Below, piece after piece: positions 1 through 6,995 of a stretch of 64,000 bases of DNA. Position 1 is the stretch's first letter, and each line of letters begins with the position of its first letter. The stretch lies in contig CAZQCF010000016.1 in the NCBI GenBank assembly GCA_964592235.1, positions 1-64,000 of the forward strand, in the 5' to 3' direction. Under the pieces are notes generated by a model. The model saw nothing but the letters and a program-made list of their open reading frames with translations, did not search any database and was not told the DNA's origin. The position numbers and the translations under genes are program-made. This stretch comes from PLA3 sp964592235 (lineage in GTDB: Bacteria; Planctomycetota; Phycisphaerae; UBA1845; UTPLA1).

Positions 1-183
1 GCGGCCGGAAAGTCTCTCACAAAAAACCGTCCGCAGATTCCAGTTGAACTGTGAGCCAAGACAGCCGGGCGGACGAGGTTCGCTACCCAGGGCAGAAATC
101 GCGCGAGCAATACGGTTAAACAAAGCACGTGACAATGCCCGCATCTCGCGCTCGGCCCGGCGCTCGATCAATACTTCATACAC
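1..183 (-). CDS. RelE/ParE-family toxin, partial and possibly frameshifted
   Basis: This is the N-terminal 61 codons of a small basic protein that runs off the left edge. A GTG start at 183-181 overlaps the antitoxin stop, as is usual in RelBE/Phd-Doc type operons. The reading begins MYEVLIERRAEREMRAL and has an EPRPPGC turn like RelE toxins (ribosome-dependent mRNA interferases). After a run of six T residues on this strand (A's at 21-26) the expected frame seems lost: removing one T would give TVFVRDFPA, which resembles the RelE core strand. So the gene may be broken, or the run may be a sequencing indel. No stop is reached inside the window. The family call comes from the short N-terminal stretch and the paired antitoxin. 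Confidence 0.5.
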   Translation of the reverse strand, partial: MYEVLIERRAEREMRALSRALFNRIARAISALGSEPRPPGCLGSQFNWNLRTVFCERLSGR

Positions 184-379
184 GCGACCGGCTCTCCTTC
201 AGGAAGTCGGAAAACTTCCTAAACCGCGCCGGCTTGGCACGCATTTTCTTCAGCGCCGCCAGATCGCCGAGGTCTTCCAAGCGCTCGAGCAGGTCTTCGT
301 ACTGGTCGATATCCAAAATCACCGCCGACGGCTTGCCATCGCGCAGCACGATCTCCGGCTTTTTTCGTTTGGTTCGCAT
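176..379 (-). CDS. Phd/YefM-type antitoxin
   Basis: A 67-residue protein with the antitoxin layout: a short N-terminal DNA-binding half with the strand VLRDGKPSAVILDIDQYEDL, then a charged helical C-terminal half (residues about 30-67) that would wrap the toxin. ATG at 379 is preceded by an AGGGAGA ribosome-binding site. Its stop overlaps the GTG of the downstream RelE-like toxin, so the two are translationally coupled. Members of this family neutralise the toxin and repress their own promoter. The family call rests on sequence resemblance and gene order; the cognate toxin looks damaged in this assembly. Confidence 0.7.
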   Translation of the reverse strand: MRTKRKKPEIVLRDGKPSAVILDIDQYEDLLERLEDLGDLAALKKMRAKPARFRKFSDFLKESRSRV

Positions 380-461
380 GATTCTCCCTGTCCATTTCTC
401 CCGTTCCGCTATGTTTGGCGGCGAACCAGTATCGCCGACCCATCCTACCGGCTCATCCTCT

Positions 462-712
462 CGTCGTCACGAATTCCCCCGCCGTGCCGCCGAAATTGAT
501 CCGAGCCACGACCGTCAGGGAGTGGTCATCTCACGAATGCGACGGCCGTCACGGTCGCGCGCGGACCGCTCCCTCACGGTCGCGGCTCGGAAAAACCATC
601 CAACTCTGAAGCTCACGCCTCAAGCCCCAAGCCCCAAGTCTCAAGTCCCAAGTCTCAAGCCTCCGGCCTCTCCTCACCCCCGCGTCGTCACGAATTCCCC
701 TGCCGTGCCGCC
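462..712. repeat. Mosaic of short interspersed repeats
   Basis: The gap between the antitoxin and the aldehyde dehydrogenase is built from repeats. Positions 462-491 and 683-712 are direct copies, 29 of 30 bases identical; the second copy lies inside the 3' end of the dehydrogenase gene. Between them, 501-525 and 566-590 form an inverted pair (22 of 25 complementary), and 618-659 is six tandem 7-mers of the type CCCCAAG/TCTCAAG. No gene is visible in 380-673. The inverted arm recurs at 16141-16165. Confidence 0.8.
501..590. repeat. REP-like inverted repeat
   Basis: Left arm 501-525 starts CCGAGCCACGACCGTC and right arm 566-590 ends ACGGTCGCGGCTCGG. The arms are complementary over 25 bases with three mismatches, separated by 40 bases. 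A third, stand-alone copy of the right arm is at 16141-16165. The structure resembles REP-type extragenic palindromes. It has no T tract, so it is not an obvious terminator. Confidence 0.75.
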
Positions 713-2272
713 GGGTTGCCACCGCGAAAGAATCATCTTCGACTGCGTGTAGAACGCGATGCCTTCCTTGCCCTGGATGTGCAGGTCACCGAAGAACGAA
801 CCCTTGGCCCCGGTGAACGGGAACATCGCCATCGGCGCGGGCACGCCGACGTTGATGCCGATCATGCCGGCCCCGGCGCGATGCTTGAACTCGCGGGCCG
901 CATGGCCGTCGCGCGTGTAGATGACCGCGCCGTTGCCGTACGGATTGGCGTTCGTCAGTTCGATCGCCTCCTCCAGCGTGCCGACGCGCGAGACGCTCAA
1001 GACCGGGCCGAACAGCTCGGTTCGACTGGCAAAGCTCTCCGGCGCGACGTGGTCCAGCACCGTCGGCCCGAGGTAAAACCCATTCGGCGCGTCGGGCACC
1101 TTCACCCCGCGGCCGTCCCGCGCCAGTTTCGCCCCGTCTTTAACACTCTTGTCGATATTGGCCAGCAGGGCTTCGAGGTGCGGCCGGGTGGTCACGGGGC
1201 CCATGTCGACGGGCGGGACGCCCGTACCACCCATATTTGCAGACGGGACGCCCGTACCACCCTTGTTCACAGGCGGGACGCCTATGCTACCCGCGCTGCT
1301 CTCGATGTCCGTCCGACCCACGCGCATCGACTCGGCCGTCGCGCGAAGCCGCTCGACCAGCGGGTCGGCGATCTTTCCGACGGCGACGGCGAGGCTGCCG
1401 GCCATGCACCGCTGGCCCGCGCAGCCGAAGGCGCTGATCGCCAGCGCCGCGACGCTCTTGTCGAGATCGGCGTCGGGCATGATGAGGATGTGATTCTTCG
1501 CGCCGCCATTGGCCTGAACGCGCTTGCCGTGCCGCGTGCCTGTCTCGTAGATGTATTTCGCGATCGGCGTGCTGCCGACGAAGCTGATCGCCTGCACGTG
1601 CGGATGCGTCAGGAGCGTGTCGACGCAGGTCTTGTCGCCGTGGACGACGTTCAGCACACCCGGCGGCAGGCCGGCCTCGGCGCAAAGCTCGGCGAGTCGC
1701 ATGGCCGACAGCGGTACCTTCTCGCTCGGTTTCAAGACAAACGTATTTCCCGCAGCGATGGCGATGGGGAACATCCACAGCGGCACCATCAGCGGGAAGT
1801 TGTACGGCGTGATCCCCACGCAGACGCCCAGCGGGTGCACGTACGTCTCGCAGTCCACGTCGGCGGCGATGTTCCGCAGCGTATCGCCCATCGTCAAAGT
1901 CGGCATGCCACAGGCGTACTCGACCATCTCGATGCCGCGCCGCACCGAGCCGACAGCCTCTGCATGAGTCTTGCCGTGCTCCAGCGAGACCGTCCGCGCG
2001 AGGCTTTCGGCATGCTTCTCCAGCAGATGCACGAGGCGGAACATGACGCGGGCACGCTCGACCACGGGTGTATCGCGCCACGCCGGAAAGGCATCCTGCG
2101 CCGCCTGAATAGCGGCGGCCGTTTCGCCGGCGTCGCACATCGGCACGCGAGCGATCACGTCACCGGTGGACGGATTGAACACGTCGCCGAAGCGCGTGGC
2201 CTTCGACGGCGTCATGCGGCCGTTGACGAAATTGTGGACGGTTTGAATTTTTTCCGAGACGGCGACGGCCAT
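674..2272 (-). CDS. mmsA: Methylmalonate-semialdehyde dehydrogenase (CoA-acylating)
   Basis: A 532-residue member of the ALDH6 branch of the aldehyde dehydrogenases. This family converts methylmalonate or malonate semialdehyde to propionyl- or acetyl-CoA, at the end of valine and myo-inositol breakdown, in the cytoplasm. Family signatures are the N-terminal FVNGRM and NPSTG, the NAD-fold stretch around SFVGSTPIAKYI, the catalytic Cys near residue 289 in GQRCMAGS, and the C-terminal GVPAPMAMFPF. GGAGGTG lies just upstream of ATG 2272. At residues about 327-357, just before MGPVTT, a Gly/Pro-rich tract repeats as GGTGVPPV. It is encoded by three 30-bp repeats and is absent from the family. The last residues (GGTAGEFVTTRG) are encoded by another interspersed repeat. 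Both look like repeat DNA captured in frame. Confidence 0.93.
   Translation of the reverse strand: MAVAVSEKIQTVHNFVNGRMTPSKATRFGDVFNPSTGDVIARVPMCDAGETAAAIQAAQDAFPAWRDTPVVERARVMFRLVHLLEKHAESLARTVSLEHGKTHAEAVGSVRRGIEMVEYACGMPTLTMGDTLRNIAADVDCETYVHPLGVCVGITPYNFPLMVPLWMFPIAIAAGNTFVLKPSEKVPLSAMRLAELCAEAGLPPGVLNVVHGDKTCVDTLLTHPHVQAISFVGSTPIAKYIYETGTRHGKRVQANGGAKNHILIMPDADLDKSVAALAISAFGCAGQRCMAGSLAVAVGKIADPLVERLRATAESMRVGRTDIESSAGSIGVPPVNKGGTGVPSANMGGTGVPPVDMGPVTTRPHLEALLANIDKSVKDGAKLARDGRGVKVPDAPNGFYLGPTVLDHVAPESFASRTELFGPVLSVSRVGTLEEAIELTNANPYGNGAVIYTRDGHAAREFKHRAGAGMIGINVGVPAPMAMFPFTGAKGSFFGDLHIQGKEGIAFYTQSKMILSRWQPGGTAGEFVTTRG
1214..1292. repeat. Three 30-bp tandem repeat units inside mmsA
   Basis: The 19-base core CGGGACGCCCGTACCACCC occurs at 1214-1232 and 1244-1262 exactly and at 1274-1292 with three changes. 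The period is exactly 30 bases, so the reading frame of mmsA is kept and each unit adds ten residues. Similar GGTGVPPV-coding repeats are, as I recall, common in planctomycete intergenic DNA. Confidence 0.9.
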
Positions 2273-2341
2273 GGGGCACCTCCGGTGGATTGCGAATCCG
2301 GATAGTTTACCTCGCCGGCGCAGCGGCGTCCCGTGCGGCGA

Positions 2342-3721
2342 TTACGGCGCGGCCGGGACGATGCGATGCACCTGGCCGGTCGTGCCGACGGGGCCGAGGT
2401 TGGCGCTGGTGAGGACGTAGACCTCGCCGTCGGGGTCCTGACCCATGCCGAAGACGTATCGGCCGAGTCGGCCGCCGTCGATCATGAACTCGCTCATCTG
2501 CCAGGTGCCATTATCCTGACGCTGTGCGACGAAAAGCGAGCCGTCGGGCGAGCCGAAATCACGCGAGAAGTCGCCGAAGACGTATCGCCCGAACAACCCC
2601 GGCACGGTCTGGCCGCGATAGACGTAGCCGCCGATGACGGCGATGCCGCGCGGGCCGTCGGCCGGATCGGAGTGCGGGTATTCGACGATCGGATCGAGCA
2701 GCGGTCGGCCGGCGTCGTCGGTGGTGGCGCAGCTGGCGGGAGGCGAGCCGGCGTCGTCGGGGTTGAAGCATTGCGTTCCTTCGCGCACGCGCCAGCCGTA
2801 GTTGCCGCCCGCGGTGACGATGTTGACTTCTTCGACGAGATTCTGCCCGACGTCGGCGACGAAGAGCTCCTGGGCGCCGCCGGCGTTGAAGGAGAACCGC
2901 CAGGGATTTCGCAGGCCCATTGCGAAGATCTCGGGCTTCGCGCCGGTCGTGTTGATGAAGGGATTGGTCGGCGGAATGCCGTAGGGGTTGCCGCTGTTCA
3001 CGTCGATGCGCAGGATCTTTCCGAGCAGGGTGGAGAGGTCTTGGCCGTTGCCGGTGTCTGCATTGTGACCCTCGCCGGCGTCGTTGGCCCCGCCGCCATC
3101 GCCGACGGCAATGTAGAGGTAGCCGTCGGGTCCGAAGGCGAGCTGGCCGCCGTTGTGATTGAACTGCGGCTTGCCGATGACGAGCAGAACGCGCTCGGAA
3201 TCGGGGTCGGCGACGTTCGCATTGCCCGCCGAGACGAGGAACTCGGACACGTGCGTTTCGGAGTTGAAAGTGAGCGGCACGTCGTCGGAAGCGCGGGGAG
3301 CGGTGTAAAAGACGTAGAATTTTCCGTTGGCGGCGTAGTTCGGGTGGAACGCCAGGCCCAGCAGGCCGCGCTCGTCGAAGATGAGCCCGCCGCCGAAGTC
3401 GATGCCGACGGGGACCATGCGGTCGCGCAGATCGAGGAACGGCGTGTCGAGGAGATTGCCGTTGGCATCGATGACGCGAAGGAGGCCGATCTGATCGATG
3501 ACAAAAAGGCGGCCCGAGCCGTCGCCGGCGTGAACGAGCCCGACGGGCGAGGTCAGCCCTTCGGCGACGAGTTGCAGACCGATGGTCTGGGGTGTGGGGC
3601 CGGACAGGAGTGACAGTAATGCGTCACAGCCCGTGCAGGGCAGGGCCGCCAGCAACAACACCTGGACGATCAGCCTTGATCTTCGACTCGGACAGCACCG
3701 CGGGGCAGAGGCAGTGGACAT
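2342..3721 (-). CDS. PQQ-dependent sugar dehydrogenase (GSDH-like) lipoprotein
   Basis: A 459-residue exported beta-propeller protein of the glucose/sorbosone dehydrogenase family, which oxidises sugars or related alcohols with PQQ outside the cytoplasm. ATG 3721 is preceded by AGGAG. A signal peptide ends in the lipobox LPCTGC, so it is probably a lipoprotein. Family features are GLTSPVGLVHAGDGSGRLFV near the start, ERGLLGLAFHPNY, the HNGGQLAFGPDGYLYIAVGD segment with the catalytic-type His, GKILRIDVNS, and the ADVGQN...GNYGW blade. The frame stays open upstream to 3934, but the signal peptide and RBS favour 3721. The substrate cannot be told, and no PQQ biosynthesis gene is in the window. 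Confidence 0.87.
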   Translation of the reverse strand: MSTASAPRCCPSRRSRLIVQVLLLAALPCTGCDALLSLLSGPTPQTIGLQLVAEGLTSPVGLVHAGDGSGRLFVIDQIGLLRVIDANGNLLDTPFLDLRDRMVPVGIDFGGGLIFDERGLLGLAFHPNYAANGKFYVFYTAPRASDDVPLTFNSETHVSEFLVSAGNANVADPDSERVLLVIGKPQFNHNGGQLAFGPDGYLYIAVGDGGGANDAGEGHNADTGNGQDLSTLLGKILRIDVNSGNPYGIPPTNPFINTTGAKPEIFAMGLRNPWRFSFNAGGAQELFVADVGQNLVEEVNIVTAGGNYGWRVREGTQCFNPDDAGSPPASCATTDDAGRPLLDPIVEYPHSDPADGPRGIAVIGGYVYRGQTVPGLFGRYVFGDFSRDFGSPDGSLFVAQRQDNGTWQMSEFMIDGGRLGRYVFGMGQDPDGEVYVLTSANLGPVGTTGQVHRIVPAAP

Positions 3722-3935
3722 GTGAAGACTCCTGACTTCGGCGAGGCATTCGCGCGAGGGCGAGCACCGAGGGTGATTGTCGCATCGACCAGTCTGCGCC
3801 GCCACTCCGCCTGGTCGGTTTCCGCCCGGCAGCGCGCCCGGCCGGTCGGCGGAATCTCGCGCAGGGGAACAACCCGGCGTGCATGAAGGCGCGGGTATTG
3901 TGTGCCAAAATGCACCGGACCGCTTTTCCGGCAAT

Positions 3936-5963
3936 TTAGGTCCGTTTGAATTGCCGCTCGAGATCGCGCGTCGTGAGTTGCAGGGTCGTCGGTCGGCCGT
4001 GCGGGCAGTTGCTGGACCGCTCGGTGAGGTCGCGCTGGCTAAGCAGGGCGACCATTTCCTCCTGCGTCAGGGCATCGCCCGCCTTGATCGCCGCCTTGCA
4101 CGCCATCATGTCGAGCGCGGCGTGGATGAGGGTCTCCGCGGTGGCCTCGCCGCAGTCGGCGAGTTTGTCGAGCAGGTCGCGCACGAACGCGGCGGGGTCG
4201 AGATTGGACAGGAGGATCGGGAAGCTTTGAATCGCCAGCGAGGCCGGTCCGAAGCGATCCAGTTCGATGCCGAGACTTTGCAGCAGTTCGCCCTGTCGCT
4301 CGGCGGCTTCGGCCTGCGCAGCGGAAACAGGAACCACGGGCGGGATGAGCAGCCGCTGGGATTCGAGCGGCCCGGTCAGCAGCCGCTGGCGGAATTTCTC
4401 ATACAGGATGCGCTCGTGGAGGGCGTGCTGATCGATGATGACGATGCCCTCGTCGGTTTGTGCCACGAGGTAGGCATTGTGAACCTGGATGATCGAGCCG
4501 GCCGGGGCATCGAACGCGGCCGGTGCGGACGGCGCAGCCGCTGATCCGTCCGCCGAATGCGGCGCGTCGCGATCCGGCGGCCCGCCACCGGGCGGGAGCC
4601 GCGGGTCGCGCGGGAGATTCACCAGGTCGGTCGGCGCGACCTGGTCGGCTGGTGGTGGCGGCGTCGGTGTGGCGAACGTCGGCGCGAGCGACGGGCGTAC
4701 GTTGCGCAGCGCATAAGACGGCGGCGGGGCGAAGTCGATCCGGGCCTGCGTGGGATCAATGCTGCGCAGATAATCGGCAACAGCCTGTCGCACGCTGCGC
4801 TGCTGTTCGCTCGAACCGGCGTCGCGCGGCCCGACGGCATCCACGGTTGCGCGGTTCAGCGAGTAGGCCGGCGTGAGATCGCGCGCCAGCAGGGCCTCGC
4901 GCAGCACGGCCAGCACCTGCGACTGGACCAGCCCCGCGTCGCGCCAGCGAACCTCCAGCTTCGTCGGATGGACGTTCACGTCGAACTGCCGGGGATCGGC
5001 CCGCAGAAATAGAAACACCACCGCGTGCCGGTCGTGCTCCATCAATCCGCGAAACGCTTCGCGCACGGCGTAGGCGATGCGCCGGTCGGTGATGAAGCGG
5101 CCGTTGAGAAAGACATATTGCCATTTGCTGGACGCGCGCGACTGCGCCGGCGGCGCGAAGAGCGCCTCGATCTCCAGGTCGCGCTCGCTCCGCTGAACGG
5201 GAATCAGGCACGACGCCAGCTCCGGCCCGTAGAAGTCGCCGATGCGGCTGCGGCGGTCGCTCACCGAAGGAAGGCTTCGCGCCGAGCGACCGTTGTGCGA
5301 TACGGAGAACGCAATCGCCGGATGGGCTAGCGCCAGGCGCGCAATCTGCTCGGTGACGTGGCCCATCTCCGTCGCTGCCTGGCGGAGAAACTTCCGTCGT
5401 GCGGGGACGTTGTAAAACAAATTCCGCACCTCGACCGTTGTTCCCACGGGACCGGCGCTCGACCGGATCAATGGCGCGTCGCTCGATTCGCCGGCCTCGC
5501 TCGCGCCGCGCTCGCCGCGACCGACGTACTCATACGCCTCATCCTGACCGGCCGGGCGACTGACGATGCGAAAGCGGCTGATCGACGCGATCGAGGCCAG
5601 CGCCTCACCGCGAAAGCCCAGCGTGCGAATGTTGAACAGGTCTTCGGTGCTGCGGATCTTGCTCGTCGCGTGCGGGGCGACGGCCAGCGCCAGGTCTTCC
5701 CGTCCGATTCCGCTGCCGTTGTCCGTCACGCGGATGAGTTGGACGCCGCCCTCCTCGATGGCGACGTCGATGCGCGTCGCCCCGGCGTCGATGGCGTTCT
5801 CCAGCAATTCCTTCACAACGCTGGCCCCCCGTTCGATGACTTCGCCTGCGGCGATCTGATTCACCAGCGTCGGATCGAGCTGACGGATGGCCGGCAATGG
5901 CGAAGCGGATGGTGGCTCGGGCGGCTCGGAGATGGGGGGTGAACTCATGACGGGCGATTCCAT
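3936..5963 (-). CDS. mutL: DNA mismatch repair protein MutL
   Basis: A full-length (675 aa) MutL, the GHKL ATPase that couples MutS mismatch recognition to strand removal. The N-terminal ATPase motifs are clear: VVKELLENAIDAGA, DNGSGI, and TSKI followed by LGFRGEALASI. A Pro-rich linker spans roughly residues 375-475. The C-terminal dimerisation domain carries the endonuclease motif DQHALHERILYE, plus ACKAAIKAGD and CPHGRPT. This is therefore a nicking MutL, as expected in bacteria without MutH. Start candidates are 5963 and 5948 (MSSPPI). A promoter lies just upstream, so the 5963 start would leave almost no leader. MutS is not in the window. Confidence 0.97.
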   Translation of the reverse strand: MESPVMSSPPISEPPEPPSASPLPAIRQLDPTLVNQIAAGEVIERGASVVKELLENAIDAGATRIDVAIEEGGVQLIRVTDNGSGIGREDLALAVAPHATSKIRSTEDLFNIRTLGFRGEALASIASISRFRIVSRPAGQDEAYEYVGRGERGASEAGESSDAPLIRSSAGPVGTTVEVRNLFYNVPARRKFLRQAATEMGHVTEQIARLALAHPAIAFSVSHNGRSARSLPSVSDRRSRIGDFYGPELASCLIPVQRSERDLEIEALFAPPAQSRASSKWQYVFLNGRFITDRRIAYAVREAFRGLMEHDRHAVVFLFLRADPRQFDVNVHPTKLEVRWRDAGLVQSQVLAVLREALLARDLTPAYSLNRATVDAVGPRDAGSSEQQRSVRQAVADYLRSIDPTQARIDFAPPPSYALRNVRPSLAPTFATPTPPPPADQVAPTDLVNLPRDPRLPPGGGPPDRDAPHSADGSAAAPSAPAAFDAPAGSIIQVHNAYLVAQTDEGIVIIDQHALHERILYEKFRQRLLTGPLESQRLLIPPVVPVSAAQAEAAERQGELLQSLGIELDRFGPASLAIQSFPILLSNLDPAAFVRDLLDKLADCGEATAETLIHAALDMMACKAAIKAGDALTQEEMVALLSQRDLTERSSNCPHGRPTTLQLTTRDLERQFKRT

Positions 5964-5974
5964 ACGTCCGCGCG

Positions 5975-6004
5975 AGTATAGGAGGCGCGATTTCCGGCCG
6001 TCAA
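5975..6004 (-). promoter_or_regulatory. Sigma70-like promoter of mutL
   Basis: On the minus strand TTGACG (6004-5999) and TATACT (5980-5975) are separated by 18 bases. Transcription would start near 5968, within a few bases of the first mutL ATG. The promoter sits in the 71-base gap after the PLD-fold gene and gives mutL independent expression. Confidence 0.6.
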
Positions 6005-6034
6005 ACGCCGACGGGCATTCTGTGAATTCCGCGG

Positions 6035-6610
6035 CTAGCCCGCCCGCCGGGCGTGCTTAAGATGCTCTTTGAAGTTGTCCAGGTAGGCGTTCACGAGGTC
6101 GGCGTCGTTGCGGATGATCAGGATGTTCTCGGCGTTCTTTTCTTCGGCGGCCTTGGTGAAGTTGTACGACCCGGTGATGACGGTGTGCTTGTCGAGGATG
6201 ACGACCTTGTTGTTCGCGGTGTCGTGGTCGGCGTCGAAATAGACCTTCACGCCGTCGCGACGCATGATGCGCCAGGGGCCGTAAGTCATCTTCTCCTGCG
6301 ACTTGTCGAGGATCAATTCGACGTTCACGCCGCGCTTGGCGGCCTTGGCGACGGCATCTGCGATGCGCTTCGACGTGAAGATGTACATCTGAATCCGGAT
6401 GTTCTTCTTCGCCTCGGAAATCGCCGCGACGATCCGGCTTTCGCACCCGCCGCCGGGGCTGAAGACCGCCTCGCATAACACGGGCTTGTCCTTCTCATTC
6501 GACCGCATCGCCGCGGAGAATGCCGCGACGGCGACGAGTCCAACGACGTACCCAAACAACCTTGGTGACTTGCAACCGTCGAACGACCCTTGCGCACGAG
6601 TGGCTGGCAT
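6035..6610 (-). CDS. PLD-fold (Nuc-like) exported protein with altered HKD motif
   Basis: A 191-residue protein with one phospholipase-D/nuclease domain. ATG 6610 has GGAGG nine bases upstream. A membrane segment (FGYVVGLVAVAAFSAAM, residues about 19-35) suggests export or N-terminal anchoring. The Nuc-type body follows: MYIFTSKRIADAVAKAAKRG, VNVELILDKSQ, then TGSYNFTKAAEEKNAENILII. In active Nuc-type enzymes the HKD motif reads HxKx4D. Here the stretch is ANNKVVILD, so the Lys and Asp are present but the nucleophilic His position is Asn. It may be catalytically dead or use another residue. It lies upstream of mutL in the same direction. Confidence 0.82.
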   Translation of the reverse strand: MPATRAQGSFDGCKSPRLFGYVVGLVAVAAFSAAMRSNEKDKPVLCEAVFSPGGGCESRIVAAISEAKKNIRIQMYIFTSKRIADAVAKAAKRGVNVELILDKSQEKMTYGPWRIMRRDGVKVYFDADHDTANNKVVILDKHTVITGSYNFTKAAEEKNAENILIIRNDADLVNAYLDNFKEHLKHARRAG

Positions 6611-6995
6611 GGCGATGTCCTCCAGACAGCGGTAGGGATTCTGCGGCGGGGAACCGTCATGTTGCAAGGAAATTCCCGCAATGCCGCGAGAAGATTCACA
6701 TGATCCAACGCAACCGGCGATCACGCGGCCAGGCCAGGCCGACCCGGCCCGGGTAGTCCAGCCGAATGGGGTGAAACCTTTCGGCCCCCCGGCAATAACG
6801 CAGAAAACACTGCGTTTGGCATTCACAGTAGAAACCCCTCCCGCCGTGACCAGATCGAGGCCTTCCTCCCTCGACCGCGAGGATGGCGACTGGGGATTTC
6901 GGGTGTGAGTGGGCATGTTCGACTCCGGCGAGCTGATGCAGCCGGGCCGGCTGCCAAGTGACCTGCAGTACAGTTCGACCAAGGAGTAGGCAGTC
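6611..6995. other. Divergent intergenic region with two hairpins
   Basis: This 385-base gap separates two outward-reading genes. It has no plausible ORF with an RBS. Two stems are visible: one between GCCGAA near 6760 and TTCGGC near 6780, the other AACGCAG (6797-6803) with CTGCGTT (6810-6816). They could form a structured leader for either gene. I could not match them to a known riboswitch with confidence. Confidence 0.45.

Noticed and set aside
1214..1292. Possible CRISPR-like array
   Set aside because: Repeats are only 19 bases with 11-base spacers, lie inside a coding gene and have no cas genes; they are tandem protein-coding repeats.
716..2305. Long plus-strand open frame (529 codons) opposite mmsA
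   Set aside because: Rich in Arg/His/Asp with no domain, no RBS and no signal. It is the usual antisense shadow of a GC-rich gene; the same holds for the long frames at 2333-3613, 12045-12803, 22568-24040, 27007-28599, 35344-36039, 38001-39884, 53858-55330, 60169-61701 and 61717-63345.
6755..6820. Cyclic-di-GMP-I riboswitch
   Set aside because: The conserved core (GGCAAACC and ACGCAAAGC segments) is not present on either strand; only hairpins and a vague 3' similarity remain.
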